DNA of 64,000 bases from JAWLEV01 sp046538105 (GTDB taxonomy: Bacteria; Chloroflexota; Anaerolineae; UBA1429): positions 1-64,000 of the forward strand of contig JBKHJO010000008.1 in NCBI GenBank assembly GCA_046538105.1, in the 5' to 3' direction. Shown here piece by piece: positions 1 to 7,855 of the stretch. Below the pieces are notes generated by a model. The model was not told the DNA's origin, ran no database searches, and saw only the letters and a program-made list of their open reading frames with translations. A program made the position numbers and the translations under genes. How positions within the stretch are numbered: the stretch's first letter is position 1; each line of letters begins with the position of its first letter.

Positions 1-7
1 CGGTCAA

Positions 8-778
8 TTACTCTGGGGGAAAGTAGAGGGTCTGATAGGAGCGTACCACGTATTCTGCCCCTTCTCCCCGTTTCCCCTCCTGTATCAGCGTCAGTCCCTT
101 GTCCAGCAGTTCTCTGGCCTCGTCGACCTCCTCGCCCTCTGATATATCGATCAACTGCTGAGCGAGCATGACGAACTCGTCCACCGGGTCACGTGCCAGG
201 ACGTCCGTGGAGGCATAGTAGGCCAGGACCGCCGGCCAGCGGGCGTCCCGCGTTTCCCCAGGGAAGGGCTCTTTGTTCTGCGAGACCTTTGCCAACCTGG
301 CTCCCGTGGCTTTTAGTGCTTCGAGGGTCTTTTCCATATTGAATCGAGAGACCGGTGTGGGATCTATGCCTCGCATCTGCTTGTGGTAGAAAAAGTGGTA
401 TATGCTTTGCACGCCAGAAAGCAACCCCTTGCCCGTGCCGCCAGCGATGGCGATCCCCACAGCGGGTTTGCCGTTGGCCCCCGCGATCTTTACCGCGTCC
501 ATGAAATCCTTGGTCAGGCCGTTGATGTCGCCCCAATAGACGGGCGCCCCCAGGGCGATGGCATCGGCCTCCCCGCACAGTTCCGAGAGTTCGTCTGGAC
601 AGAATTGAGAGCCATCAAGGGACCCCGTCGGATTCGTAAAGGATCTGATCTCATAATCTATCAGGTATATCTTTTTAGTGTTCACGCCCTCCTGTGCAGC
701 ACCATCCAACAGGGCGTCCACCAGAGCGTTCGTCCTGCCATTCTTTCTTGGACTGCCTACGATACCTAACACCGTCAT
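8..778 (-). CDS. NADPH-dependent FMN reductase / flavodoxin-like oxidoreductase
   Basis: A flavodoxin-fold protein of 256 aa. The N-terminal motif GSPRKNGRTNAL is the phosphate-binding loop of the NADPH-dependent FMN reductase family, and GAPVYWGDINGLTKDFMD is the second conserved flavin-site stretch. It probably reduces a small substrate or quinone in the cytoplasm using NAD(P)H and bound FMN. The cluster cysteines of iron-sulfur flavoproteins are absent. An extra C-terminal helical segment of about 90 residues follows the flavin core. An in-frame ATG three codons upstream is possible, but GGAGG at 789-793 lies 10 nt from this start and only 1 nt from the upstream one. The gene is driven by a strong divergent promoter. 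The substrate is not predictable. Confidence 0.85.
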   Translation of the reverse strand: MTVLGIVGSPRKNGRTNALVDALLDGAAQEGVNTKKIYLIDYEIRSFTNPTGSLDGSQFCPDELSELCGEADAIALGAPVYWGDINGLTKDFMDAVKIAGANGKPAVGIAIAGGTGKGLLSGVQSIYHFFYHKQMRGIDPTPVSRFNMEKTLEALKATGARLAKVSQNKEPFPGETRDARWPAVLAYYASTDVLARDPVDEFVMLAQQLIDISEGEEVDEARELLDKGLTLIQEGKRGEGAEYVVRSYQTLYFPPE

Positions 779-837
779 TTTACACATTCCTCCCCCTATT
801 CAGGAACCTGTTTTAGCTCGTGACTTGCTACGGATCC

Positions 838-866
838 ATTGTAAAATATCATGCACGCCATGTCAA
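838..866 (-). promoter_or_regulatory. Promoter of the flavodoxin-like reductase gene
   Basis: On the minus strand a perfect -35 (TTGACA, 861-866) is followed after 17 bp by TACAAT (838-843). The predicted start near 831 leaves a leader of about 50 nt before the ATG at 778. The -35 lies in the left arm of the mirrored repeat. Confidence 0.75.
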
Positions 867-1167
867 TGATCCTTCGCTTGAGGGTGCACGTAAAGTCTGT
901 TAGAATGACCAGAAACGTCAGCAAGAAGAAACCGATGAGGCAAAAGTGGCGTGAGCGCTTTGGGACGCTGTCCAAATGCCTCGACGCAGGTCGACGCTCG
1001 GCGCGTAGCGCCTTTGCGCTGGGCTTTAGACCGAGCATCTTCGTTCTCCGACTTTCGCCGTCTGAAGCCGGCCCGCAAGGCTTTTCGGCCAATCGTCCGC
1101 CTGCGCGGACGAGCAATGACTAACGATCTACAACATTCTCGTGCACCCTCGCTTGATGCTTGACATG
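859..1167. repeat. Imperfect inverted repeat flanking a 250 bp core between divergent genes
   Basis: The outer arms (859-890 and 1140-1167) are imperfect inverted repeats. Each reads, outward, GTGCACCCTC, then 9 or 13 nt, then TTGACATGG, so both carry the -35 of an outward promoter. The core has small hairpins (AGCGC-CTTT-GCGCT near 1007-1020 and CGTCCGC-CTGC-GCGGACG near 1096-1113) but no convincing gene; its short ORFs lack ribosome sites. It could be a MITE-like insertion bringing outward promoters, or a native divergent control region with two copies of one operator. This covers most of the 448 bp gene-free spacer. Confidence 0.5.
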
Positions 1168-1188
1168 GTATGCCGACTCCACTAAAAG
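1160..1188 (+). promoter_or_regulatory. Promoter of the FAD-dependent oxidoreductase gene
   Basis: TTGACA at 1160-1165, 17 bp spacer, TAAAAG at 1183-1188. The -35 sits at the end of the right repeat arm and faces the gene starting at 1227. Confidence 0.6.
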
Positions 1189-1226
1189 TGGTTTGTGGAA
1201 AAAGTTGACCCTGAAGGGAAGAGAAT

Positions 1227-2765
1227 ATGCTGGAGGATTTTGTGTTGGAGCCCGAAAAGAGGACGCCCATCTTTCGTCGGGTGGACGTGTGCGTGGTGGG
1301 TGGCTCGCCCAGCGGTGTGGCGGCGGCTGTGTGCGCGGCGCGCAATGGGGCCAGCGTTATACTGTTGGAGCGCAACCCCTTTCTTGGTGGGCAGAGCGTG
1401 GCCACCATGGTTACCCAGTGGGAGAAGCGGGCCTATATCAATAATCTGGGCGCAGTCTGCACGCGGGGCATCGCCAAAGAGTTCCTGGATGCCATCGTGG
1501 CCGAGGGCGAGTCGGACCGCTTGTGGGGGGATCCCCCAGGTTCCGAGGAGATGCGCGACGGCGAGGAATGGCTGGACCCAGAGTCTGTCAAGTTGGTCCT
1601 GATCGAGTTCTGCGAGGCGGCGGGGGTGGACGTGTTGTGGAGCACGCTGGTCGTTGACGCTATCGTCAGCGAGGGGGACTCGTCTCCCAAGGTGGAGGGC
1701 GTGATCATAGAGAACAAGAGCGGCCGCCAGGCCGTCCTTGCCGATGTGGTCGTGGATGCCTCGGCCGATCTCGACGTGGTGTGGCACGCGGTGGGCGAGG
1801 AGGGCGTGATCGTCAGCCCGGTGGAGGAGCGGATTGGCGGTGGCATCTATACCTATTATGGGGGTGTCGATAACAGCACCTTTGTGGAGTACTGTCTGAG
1901 CACCGGTACCGTGCAGGGTTATCCTCGGTTCTCAAATCCGGACAAGGTGTGGAGACACCTCCACACGGACCGCCTTATTTTGCTGCAAGGCTTTGATGAC
2001 ATTGTAGAGCAGGCTGCGCAGGAGGGGTTGCTGGGGCCCTTTTACGAGATGGAACGGGATTCCGAGCTGCTTCGGGAGAGAAGGAAGGATGGAGCCCTTT
2101 CCATGAAATGGGTGGGACGCGACCGATGGATAGGCCGGGGCTCGTTTTTGTCATTGAAACCTTTTGATATGACCCGGGCGGAAGAGGTGACCCGGTGCGA
2201 GATGCTGCTGACCAGGGCGAGTCATTATCTACTGCCTATCCTGAAAAAGGTTCCGGGATGGGAGCACGCTTACGTGGCGCGCACCGCCCAGCGCATGGGG
2301 CGGCGTGAGACGAGGGTGCTGCGTGCCGTGACCATGTTGGGCAAGGAGGATATCTTTGATCCCGATCATGATCGTCCCGATGCCATTGGCCGCTCCGGGG
2401 CTCACGATCCGGGCAAGAACAGGTTATGGAAAGCCTATCCCATCCCCTACGGGATGCTGGTTCCGCAAGAACTCGATGGCGTGATCTGTGCGGCACGGGC
2501 CCTGGGATTCAGGGATAGGGTGGCCCTGGATGCCCATCGGGGAATTACGCCCACCATCGTGGTAGGTCAGGCGGCGGGCACGGCGGCCGCCCTCGCGGCA
2601 AAAGAGGGGGTAGAGATACGGGATGTGGATCTCACCGAATTGCGCCGTCTTCTGCGGCGGGCGGACGTCGTCCTCGACGTGGAGACGAGAGCATTGGAAA
2701 CCGTTCCTTATCACATGGGCAATGGGGGCAGGATCAACCATGCGGATGAGGCGCCGTTTGTCTAG
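1227..2765 (+). CDS. FAD-dependent oxidoreductase (FAD_oxidored family)
   Basis: A 512 aa cytoplasmic flavoprotein. The dinucleotide-binding fold opens at about residue 27 with GGSPSGVAAAV and closes its beta-2 with an acidic residue (LLERNPFLGG). A second conserved FAD stretch near the C-terminus reads GQAAGTAAALAAKEG. This is the architecture of the FAD-dependent oxidoreductases often found in sugar or polyol catabolic loci, but the substrate is unknown. A paralogue lies at 14068-15450 and shares the (I/V)IVENKSGR segment and the C-terminal motif. The ribosome site is weak (AGGGAAGAG). The gene ends only 11 bp from the convergent next gene, with no terminator visible. Confidence 0.85.
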   Translation: MLEDFVLEPEKRTPIFRRVDVCVVGGSPSGVAAAVCAARNGASVILLERNPFLGGQSVATMVTQWEKRAYINNLGAVCTRGIAKEFLDAIVAEGESDRLWGDPPGSEEMRDGEEWLDPESVKLVLIEFCEAAGVDVLWSTLVVDAIVSEGDSSPKVEGVIIENKSGRQAVLADVVVDASADLDVVWHAVGEEGVIVSPVEERIGGGIYTYYGGVDNSTFVEYCLSTGTVQGYPRFSNPDKVWRHLHTDRLILLQGFDDIVEQAAQEGLLGPFYEMERDSELLRERRKDGALSMKWVGRDRWIGRGSFLSLKPFDMTRAEEVTRCEMLLTRASHYLLPILKKVPGWEHAYVARTAQRMGRRETRVLRAVTMLGKEDIFDPDHDRPDAIGRSGAHDPGKNRLWKAYPIPYGMLVPQELDGVICAARALGFRDRVALDAHRGITPTIVVGQAAGTAAALAAKEGVEIRDVDLTELRRLLRRADVVLDVETRALETVPYHMGNGGRINHADEAPFV

Positions 2766-2776
2766 TAGCCGAAGGA

Positions 2777-3382
2777 TCAGGCGATCTGCTGCCGTCCCTG
2801 TACTTGCACGGTAAAATCAGCCACGCCCCCACCCAGAGCATAGTACTTGAGTTCGAAAGAGAGGGTCTCACCAGGAGAAAAGAGGCCGCGGGCCACCAGG
2901 TAGGGGCTTAGGACGCCCACTACCTTACCCGTGGCATCATAGAGCGTACCGGCCACCTTGACGTGGCTTGAGGAAAGCACGCCCTGATTGCTCAACAGCC
3001 CGACGATGGCGCAGTGCAGATCGGCCCTTTCAATGTCTCGGAAGTGGAGTTTGTTCACGGTGAGTCCGTAATAAGGCTGGGGGCTCTGGGGATCGTCAAA
3101 ATCATGTAGGTGGCCTTCCATGCGAATATTATAGGTGCTCCACCCCTCTGGGGGCTTTTGAAAGCGGATGTGAAAGGGATTCTTTGAATGGGGTGGCGTC
3201 CACTCCAGGCCCAGAATGTCGCTCTCCTCGGCCAGGAGATCCCCCTCGCTGTCCAAAAGGCGGATGGTTACGCGTACCCATCGCTGGGTCTTTTCCCCCA
3301 GGTTCAGCACCTCCCCCCAAAAGTGGAGTCGGTTCTGAGCGTCCTGGGCGAGATTCAAGCCATTTATCATTAGGTCGGCCAT
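2777..3382 (-). CDS. Two-repeat beta-sandwich protein (FxLYD-like)
   Basis: A 201 aa protein of no assigned function. It shows two similar halves, about residues 14-80 and 115-200. Each has a conserved pattern of 'new line or gain of strand', 'V.G.L.D..G....', then a Pro/Gly turn and a strand-forming end, as in FxLYD immunoglobulin-like domains of bacterial surface proteins. No signal peptide or membrane segment is visible, which is unusual for that fold. An upstream GTG is possible, but GGAG lies 8 nt before this ATG. The gene lies downstream of dnaA on the same strand, but the 211 bp gap argues against co-transcription. Confidence 0.6.
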   Translation of the reverse strand: MADLMINGLNLAQDAQNRLHFWGEVLNLGEKTQRWVRVTIRLLDSEGDLLAEESDILGLEWTPPHSKNPFHIRFQKPPEGWSTYNIRMEGHLHDFDDPQSPQPYYGLTVNKLHFRDIERADLHCAIVGLLSNQGVLSSSHVKVAGTLYDATGKVVGVLSPYLVARGLFSPGETLSFELKYYALGGGVADFTVQVQGRQQIA

Positions 3383-3593
3383 GGATGATTCTCCATACAC
3401 GATTTCCCCATACAGGGGTGGACCACGCTGAGCCCACTCTTAATGTATAACAAAAGGTCTTGTACAACCTGTAAAAAGTTGCTATTTGTGCCCACCCATA
3501 TATTGTGGCCGCATCTTTCAAGATGATGGATTTTACACAATATATAGTCCATCTTCAATTTGGGGCAACTATGGTGTGATGTCGAAAACGGGC

Positions 3594-4964
3594 TTAGTTG
3601 GGTTGGTGTACTCTTTGGCGATTCCCATAGAGTTTGCTTTTAATATCCAGCACCTGCTGGCGCAACTCGTCGTCCTTGTCAAAGAGTTCCTCGATCTTGT
3701 CATGACCGTGCATGATCGTCGTATGATCGCGGCCTCCGAGTTTGTCCCCGATCTGTGGAAAGGACAGATCGGTCAGTTCGCGCGCCAGATACATGCCTAC
3801 CTGTCGTGGTACGGCTATGGCGCGCGTGCGGCGGCGCCCAGTAAGGTCGTCCACGCGGAGGTTGAAATACTCGGCAACCGTATTCAGGATATTGTCGATA
3901 GTCAGTTCCCGCGTGGGCTGACTTATATGTCCCAGCGCCTTCTCTGCCGTTTCCAGGTTGATGGGATAATCCATCATGCGGGTCAGGGCCAGCACACTGT
4001 TCAGGGAACCCTCCAGTTCGCGGATATTGCTCTGGCTTTGCTGGGCTATGAACTCTACCACCTGGCTCGGCAGTGTGACGTTGAGAGCCTCGGCCTTGGA
4101 TACGACGATGGCCATGCGCGTCTCCAGATCGGGGGCTTGGATGTCGGCCGTCAGACCCCATTCGAACCGCGAGCGCAGCCGTTCCTCCAGGCCCACAAAG
4201 GCCTTTGGGGGGCGGTCGCTGGAGAGCACGATCTGGCGGTTCTCGTGGTACAGGTCATTGAAAGTATGAAAGAACTCTTCCTGCGTGCGTTCCTTGTTGA
4301 TCAAAAACTGCACGTCGTCCAGGAGAAGTATATCGATGGTACGATACTTGGCCCGGAAATCGTCGGTGGTCTGATCGCGTATGGCGTTGATGAGGCCGTT
4401 GGTAAAAGTCTCTGCCGAGACGTAGAGAACCTTTTTCTGTTCCTTAAAGCCCTTGTTGCCGATGGCGTGCAGCAGGTGGGTTTTACCCAGCCCGACACCC
4501 CCGTATATGAACAGAGGATTGTATGATAGCCCCGGATTTTCCGCCACGGCCAGGCAGCCGGCGTGGGCCAGGCGGTTCGATTGCCCCACGATAAAGTTGT
4601 CAAAACGATATTTGGGATTAACCCGTGACATGCCATTTCTTCTGTCTCTGGGTTTAGGCTCTTGCTGGGAGAGGACCGACTTTTCCAGGAGTTCCAGATC
4701 ACTTCTCCCATCGTGTGTGTTCCGTTGTACTATGAAACGGAGGTTTGTCGTGTGGTTGGCGATATTCGTCACGGTGCGCTGAATATCCGCGTATAGGCGG
4801 TTTTCGAGCCAGTCTTTGGCATAGGCAGAGTGTACCCCTACGACGAGGACATCGTCCTCATAGGAGATGACCTCTGTATCCTTGATCCACGTATCGTATG
4901 TAGGGCTGTCAAGTTGAAGCTCGAGTTGTCCGAGCGCCGTCTGCCAAAGTTGGTTTGCATCCAT
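3594..4964 (-). CDS. dnaA: Chromosomal replication initiator protein DnaA
   Basis: DnaA (456 aa) binds DnaA boxes at oriC, melts the origin and loads the replicative helicase. Domain I occupies about residues 1-80. A short variable linker (about 80-115) follows, then the AAA+ ATPase with Walker A GGVGLGKT at 155-162 and Walker B LLLDDVQF with D216-D217. Domain IV ends with the DnaA-box recognition signature GGRDHTTIMHGHDKI near 410-424. Length and motifs are complete. The start is well placed behind GGAG. dnaN and recF are not adjacent, so this is not the classical dnaA-dnaN operon. Domain I looks like Chloroflexota proteins, which is one basis for the taxon call. Two candidate promoters and DnaA boxes lie upstream, suggesting autoregulation. 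Confidence 0.97.
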   Translation of the reverse strand: MDANQLWQTALGQLELQLDSPTYDTWIKDTEVISYEDDVLVVGVHSAYAKDWLENRLYADIQRTVTNIANHTTNLRFIVQRNTHDGRSDLELLEKSVLSQQEPKPRDRRNGMSRVNPKYRFDNFIVGQSNRLAHAGCLAVAENPGLSYNPLFIYGGVGLGKTHLLHAIGNKGFKEQKKVLYVSAETFTNGLINAIRDQTTDDFRAKYRTIDILLLDDVQFLINKERTQEEFFHTFNDLYHENRQIVLSSDRPPKAFVGLEERLRSRFEWGLTADIQAPDLETRMAIVVSKAEALNVTLPSQVVEFIAQQSQSNIRELEGSLNSVLALTRMMDYPINLETAEKALGHISQPTRELTIDNILNTVAEYFNLRVDDLTGRRRTRAIAVPRQVGMYLARELTDLSFPQIGDKLGGRDHTTIMHGHDKIEELFDKDDELRQQVLDIKSKLYGNRQRVHQPN

Positions 4965-5144
4965 ATATGTTTACTCCCAAGGTGTCTGGGTTACGTAACT
5001 GTCACCACGTCTTTTGCAGGCATTGTCCCTAAGATATGTCCAAAACGGCTATGGAGATGGGTTACTTCCCCTGAAACTGTTATAACCAGGTACATCATTT
5101 GACATCAGAGGGTTGGAATGTGATCTCGGGTGTAGGGGGCAAGT

Positions 5145-5173
5145 CTTATATCGTTCTGTCAGCGCCGTGTCCC
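5145..5173 (-). promoter_or_regulatory. Candidate proximal dnaA promoter (P2)
   Basis: On the minus strand GGGACA (5168-5173), 17 bp, TATAAG (5145-5150). The -10 is close to consensus and the -35 matches at four of six. It would give a leader of about 175 nt. Confidence 0.4.
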
Positions 5174-5240
5174 AAAAGCACTTTGCAGAGTAGAGGGTTC
5201 ATCCTTCCCAATAGGTAAATCCCTGGAAAAAGGTGCCGTG

Positions 5241-5294
5241 GCCGCCAAGTATCCTCTCATTCACAACCGTGAGCAATTCTATCATCTTGGCGGC
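5241..5294. repeat. Inverted repeat over dnaA promoter P1
   Basis: A perfect 9-bp inverted repeat, GCCGCCAAG (5241-5249) and CTTGGCGGC (5286-5294), brackets the -10 and start site of the distal dnaA promoter. Inside lies TCATTCACA (5258-5266), one mismatch from a DnaA box. It may be an operator or a leader hairpin. The rest of the 549 bp spacer (4965-5513) shows the promoters and box listed here and no supported gene. Confidence 0.4.
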
Positions 5295-5304
5295 GTTTTG
5301 ACAA
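5276..5304 (-). promoter_or_regulatory. Candidate distal dnaA promoter (P1)
   Basis: On the minus strand TTGTCA (5299-5304), 17 bp, TAGAAT (5276-5281); each hexamer has one mismatch. The transcript would carry a leader of about 305 nt before dnaA. Confidence 0.55.
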
Positions 5305-5395
5305 GGGAAAAATCGCCCTTTTGGGACCCTTTTAACCGTTTCCTTTCCCCGAACCACGACATGTAGGGGTAAGGTTCTCACATCCTACTATATGT

Positions 5396-5404
5396 TGTGG
5401 ATAA
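5396..5404 (-). promoter_or_regulatory. Perfect DnaA box
   Basis: TTATCCACA on the minus strand, identical to the strong DnaA-box consensus. It lies about 95 bp upstream of dnaA P1 and 45 bp upstream of the promoter of the next plus-strand gene. Only near-matches (5258-5266 and 3533-3541) accompany it, so an origin is not demonstrated; dnaA autoregulation is the simpler reading. Confidence 0.6.
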
Positions 5405-5448
5405 ATTCGTCCGTCAATTTTAGGTATATCATTCTAGTGAGCATATGC

Positions 5449-5477
5449 TTGGGGAGATTGTCCTTTTGCGCTATAAT
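5449..5477 (+). promoter_or_regulatory. Promoter of the lipoprotein gene
   Basis: TTGGGG (5449-5454), 17 bp, perfect TATAAT (5472-5477). The predicted start near 5484 lies downstream of the first in-frame ATG (5445), which supports the TTG start at 5514. Confidence 0.65.
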
Positions 5478-5513
5478 CGTGTCCAATGTCGCATATTTCC
5501 GTTGGAGATTCAT

Positions 5514-7778
5514 TTGGCCTCTCGATCCTTTTGGCTGTTCGCTGTCCTTGGCACCCTCGTTCTCTGTACATGCATCCTGGGCTGTTCCCTCCGAGATCCT
5601 GTGCTCACTGGGCGGGTGCGCGATAGCGAAGATGGAAGGGGCATTCCCCATGCTCACATCGAGATCGCGGGGCAGGATCTGTCCACCGATGAGGAGGGCC
5701 AGTTCGATATTCGCCTTGACCTTGGTCGTTACCACGTCGCAGTGTCTGCCTTTGGCTATGTCAGGGAGTCCTTTACTGTTCGTCTGCACGAGGGGACGGA
5801 GCGCTATGTTTGCGATGTAGATCTGGAGCGGAGGAGGATTCGCGGGCAGGTCTTTGATGCCTCGACACGGCAACCCTTGTCCGACGTGCAGGTATCCTCC
5901 GGCAATATCACGGGGACGACGGAAACGGACGGCAACTTTGTCCTGTCCTATCCGGAGCGCCAGTCGCTTTCCTTCACCGAGCCTTGCTATCATGATGAAA
6001 GAGTCTCCGGTGAGGAGATAGAGACCCGTTTCACGATGTCTGGTACTCTGACCGAGCCCCTATCGGTCTTTTTAGCGCCACACTCTGTCGAGGGGATCGT
6101 CCGTGAGGAGGGCTCGCGGGAGCCGGTGGCTGGGGCGCGCATTCGCGTTGGAGAGACCACGACCCAAAGCGATGAGGAGGGGCGCTATCGTTTGATGTGC
6201 CTTTCTTCGGGCAGCGCCATTGCTTTTTCCTCTTCCGCGCATCATCCTTATACGCTTACTTATGAGAGCGATCTCGGGGACGTGTTTCTGACGCCTTGGC
6301 GGACAGAGGTCCGTGTCCTTGACGCATCTACCGGCAAGCCCCTTGCTCAAGCGCGTCTCGCCTCTTCTCGCGATGAGGTCCTTACCGATGCGGATGGATG
6401 GGGGCGGGTGCGCGTTCCCCTGGAGGAGAAGGTGCATGTATCCCACGATGGTTATCATGTAGAGGAACTGCTTTTCACGGGGCAATCTTCCATAGAAGTA
6501 TCCTTGCGCCCCTCCCGGTTGACGCTGGAGTTGGTGGATGCGGCGACGGGAGCGCCGGTGGAGACCGCCCACGCCGTGGTCTATTCGTCGGAAGATCGTT
6601 CTCCCACGGTGCTTCGCTTGGATGAGGAGGGCGAGTTCGTGCTGGATGACGTCTTTGGCGTTCAGGAGTGTCTGATCAAGGCACCGGGCTATGTGAGGGC
6701 GTCGGTGCAGGTAACGCAGACGGGGCACATATCCATCCCCCTCGAGCAGCATAGAGTATATGGGCTGTATGTTCCCTTTGGACTCCTTACGCTGCCCGAG
6801 CGCCTCTCCGAGATATTGGATCTCGTGGAAACATCCGATAAGATCAATGGCATTGTAGTCGATGTAAAGGGCGATCGGGCGCGCCTCGCCTGGCGCAGCG
6901 AACTGCCGCTGGCCCAGGATGTAGGAGCCTATCAACAGGGCGTGGTGGATCTGCAGGCCTTTGTACAAGAGTGTAACGAGCGGGGTGTCTATACCATCGC
7001 GCGTATGGTGATATTCAAGGATGATCTTCTGGCCCAGGAGCGTCCCGAATGGGCCGTAAAGCGGGAAAGCGGCGAGTTCTATCTGGATTGGGAGAATCTG
7101 CGCTGGACTGACCCCTTTCGACAGGAGGTACGGGATTACAATATCGCTCTGGCCCTTGAGGTGATCGAGATGGGCTTCGATGAGGTTCAGTTCGATTATC
7201 TGCGCTTCCCCTCCGATGGGAAGGTGAGCGACCTGGTCTATGAGCAGGAGAGCACTTTTGAGACGCGCACGGCGGCCATGGATGCCTTTTGTGCTCAGGC
7301 TTACGAGGAGTTCTCGAAAACGCCGGCATTCTTTTCCGCCGACGTCTTTGGGCTGACTGTCTGGGTGGATCCGGGCCGTGATCTGGGGATCGGACAGCGC
7401 ATCAATGACATCGCTCCCCACGTGGACTATATCTCGCCCATGCTCTATCCCACCACGTTCATTCCGGGCAATCTCGGCTTTGACGAGCCCGCCCGATATC
7501 CCTATGAAGTAATCTATCATAGTGTGGTCAAACTGCAGGAGCGGGTCACAGTACCGGTGCGTCCCTGGCTGCAGCACTATTCCTTGGGCAGAACTCCCTA
7601 TGGGATATCGCATTATCTCCTGCAAAGAAAAGCAGCCGAAGATGCCGAGGGTATGGGATGGCTCTTTTGGAACTCGAGGGGCAGGTACGAGGAGGCCGTG
7701 CTTGAGGCGGATCCTTATCATCGGTTGGAAAGAATTCCTTCCCCTCCGCAAGACGAAGCAGAAGAGGCCCTCAACTGA
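5514..7778 (+). CDS. Lipoprotein with CarboxypepD_reg-like repeats and a DUF4015 glycosidase-like domain
   Basis: A surface lipoprotein of 754 aa. With the TTG start (GGAG 6 nt upstream) the N-terminus is a classic type II signal ending in lipobox ILG-C at about residue 24. An ATG 69 nt upstream lies before the predicted transcript start. Five beta-sandwich repeats of the carboxypeptidase-regulatory type follow, recognisable by G.V.D...G.PL..A.V and T..DG.F.L patterns (about 30-425). The C-terminal third (about 430-730) matches the DUF4015 putative glycosyl hydrolase TIM barrel: GIVVDVKGD, then MVIFKDDLL, FDEVQFDYLRFPSDG and DYISPMLYPTTF. It may bind or cut an extracellular polysaccharide. 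Catalytic activity is not established for this family. Confidence 0.85.
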   Translation: MASRSFWLFAVLGTLVLCTCILGCSLRDPVLTGRVRDSEDGRGIPHAHIEIAGQDLSTDEEGQFDIRLDLGRYHVAVSAFGYVRESFTVRLHEGTERYVCDVDLERRRIRGQVFDASTRQPLSDVQVSSGNITGTTETDGNFVLSYPERQSLSFTEPCYHDERVSGEEIETRFTMSGTLTEPLSVFLAPHSVEGIVREEGSREPVAGARIRVGETTTQSDEEGRYRLMCLSSGSAIAFSSSAHHPYTLTYESDLGDVFLTPWRTEVRVLDASTGKPLAQARLASSRDEVLTDADGWGRVRVPLEEKVHVSHDGYHVEELLFTGQSSIEVSLRPSRLTLELVDAATGAPVETAHAVVYSSEDRSPTVLRLDEEGEFVLDDVFGVQECLIKAPGYVRASVQVTQTGHISIPLEQHRVYGLYVPFGLLTLPERLSEILDLVETSDKINGIVVDVKGDRARLAWRSELPLAQDVGAYQQGVVDLQAFVQECNERGVYTIARMVIFKDDLLAQERPEWAVKRESGEFYLDWENLRWTDPFRQEVRDYNIALALEVIEMGFDEVQFDYLRFPSDGKVSDLVYEQESTFETRTAAMDAFCAQAYEEFSKTPAFFSADVFGLTVWVDPGRDLGIGQRINDIAPHVDYISPMLYPTTFIPGNLGFDEPARYPYEVIYHSVVKLQERVTVPVRPWLQHYSLGRTPYGISHYLLQRKAAEDAEGMGWLFWNSRGRYEEAVLEADPYHRLERIPSPPQDEAEEALN

Positions 7779-7823
7779 TTCCCTCCCGTGTCAGCACAGG
7801 GCCTCCTGTCCCCGCCTAAGCGT

Positions 7824-7850
7824 GGGACGGATTAGCAATCCGCCCCATGC
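7824..7850 (+). terminator. Hairpin at the end of the lipoprotein gene
   Basis: GGGACGGATT (7824-7833), loop AGC, AATCCGCCCC (7837-7846): ten pairs with one mismatch, followed by a T-rich stretch. It lies between convergent genes and could serve the plus-strand transcript. Confidence 0.45.
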
Positions 7851-7855
7851 CTTTC

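Noticed and set aside
863..1408. Short ORFs inside the 779-1226 spacer
   Set aside because: No ribosome sites, no conserved pattern, and they lie in the inverted-repeat core or overlap the FAD gene out of frame.
5199..5381. 60-aa minus-strand ORF upstream of dnaA
   Set aside because: Overlaps the promoter and dyad region and matches no ribosomal or other small protein.
3400..5513. Replication origin near dnaA
   Set aside because: Only one perfect DnaA box and two near matches, no AT-rich repeat cluster visible and no dnaN; kept as autoregulation instead.
6072..7751. 559-aa open frame antisense to the lipoprotein gene
   Set aside because: Shadow of a GC-rich gene; no ribosome site or domain pattern, and the sense strand has clear domains, promoter and lipobox.
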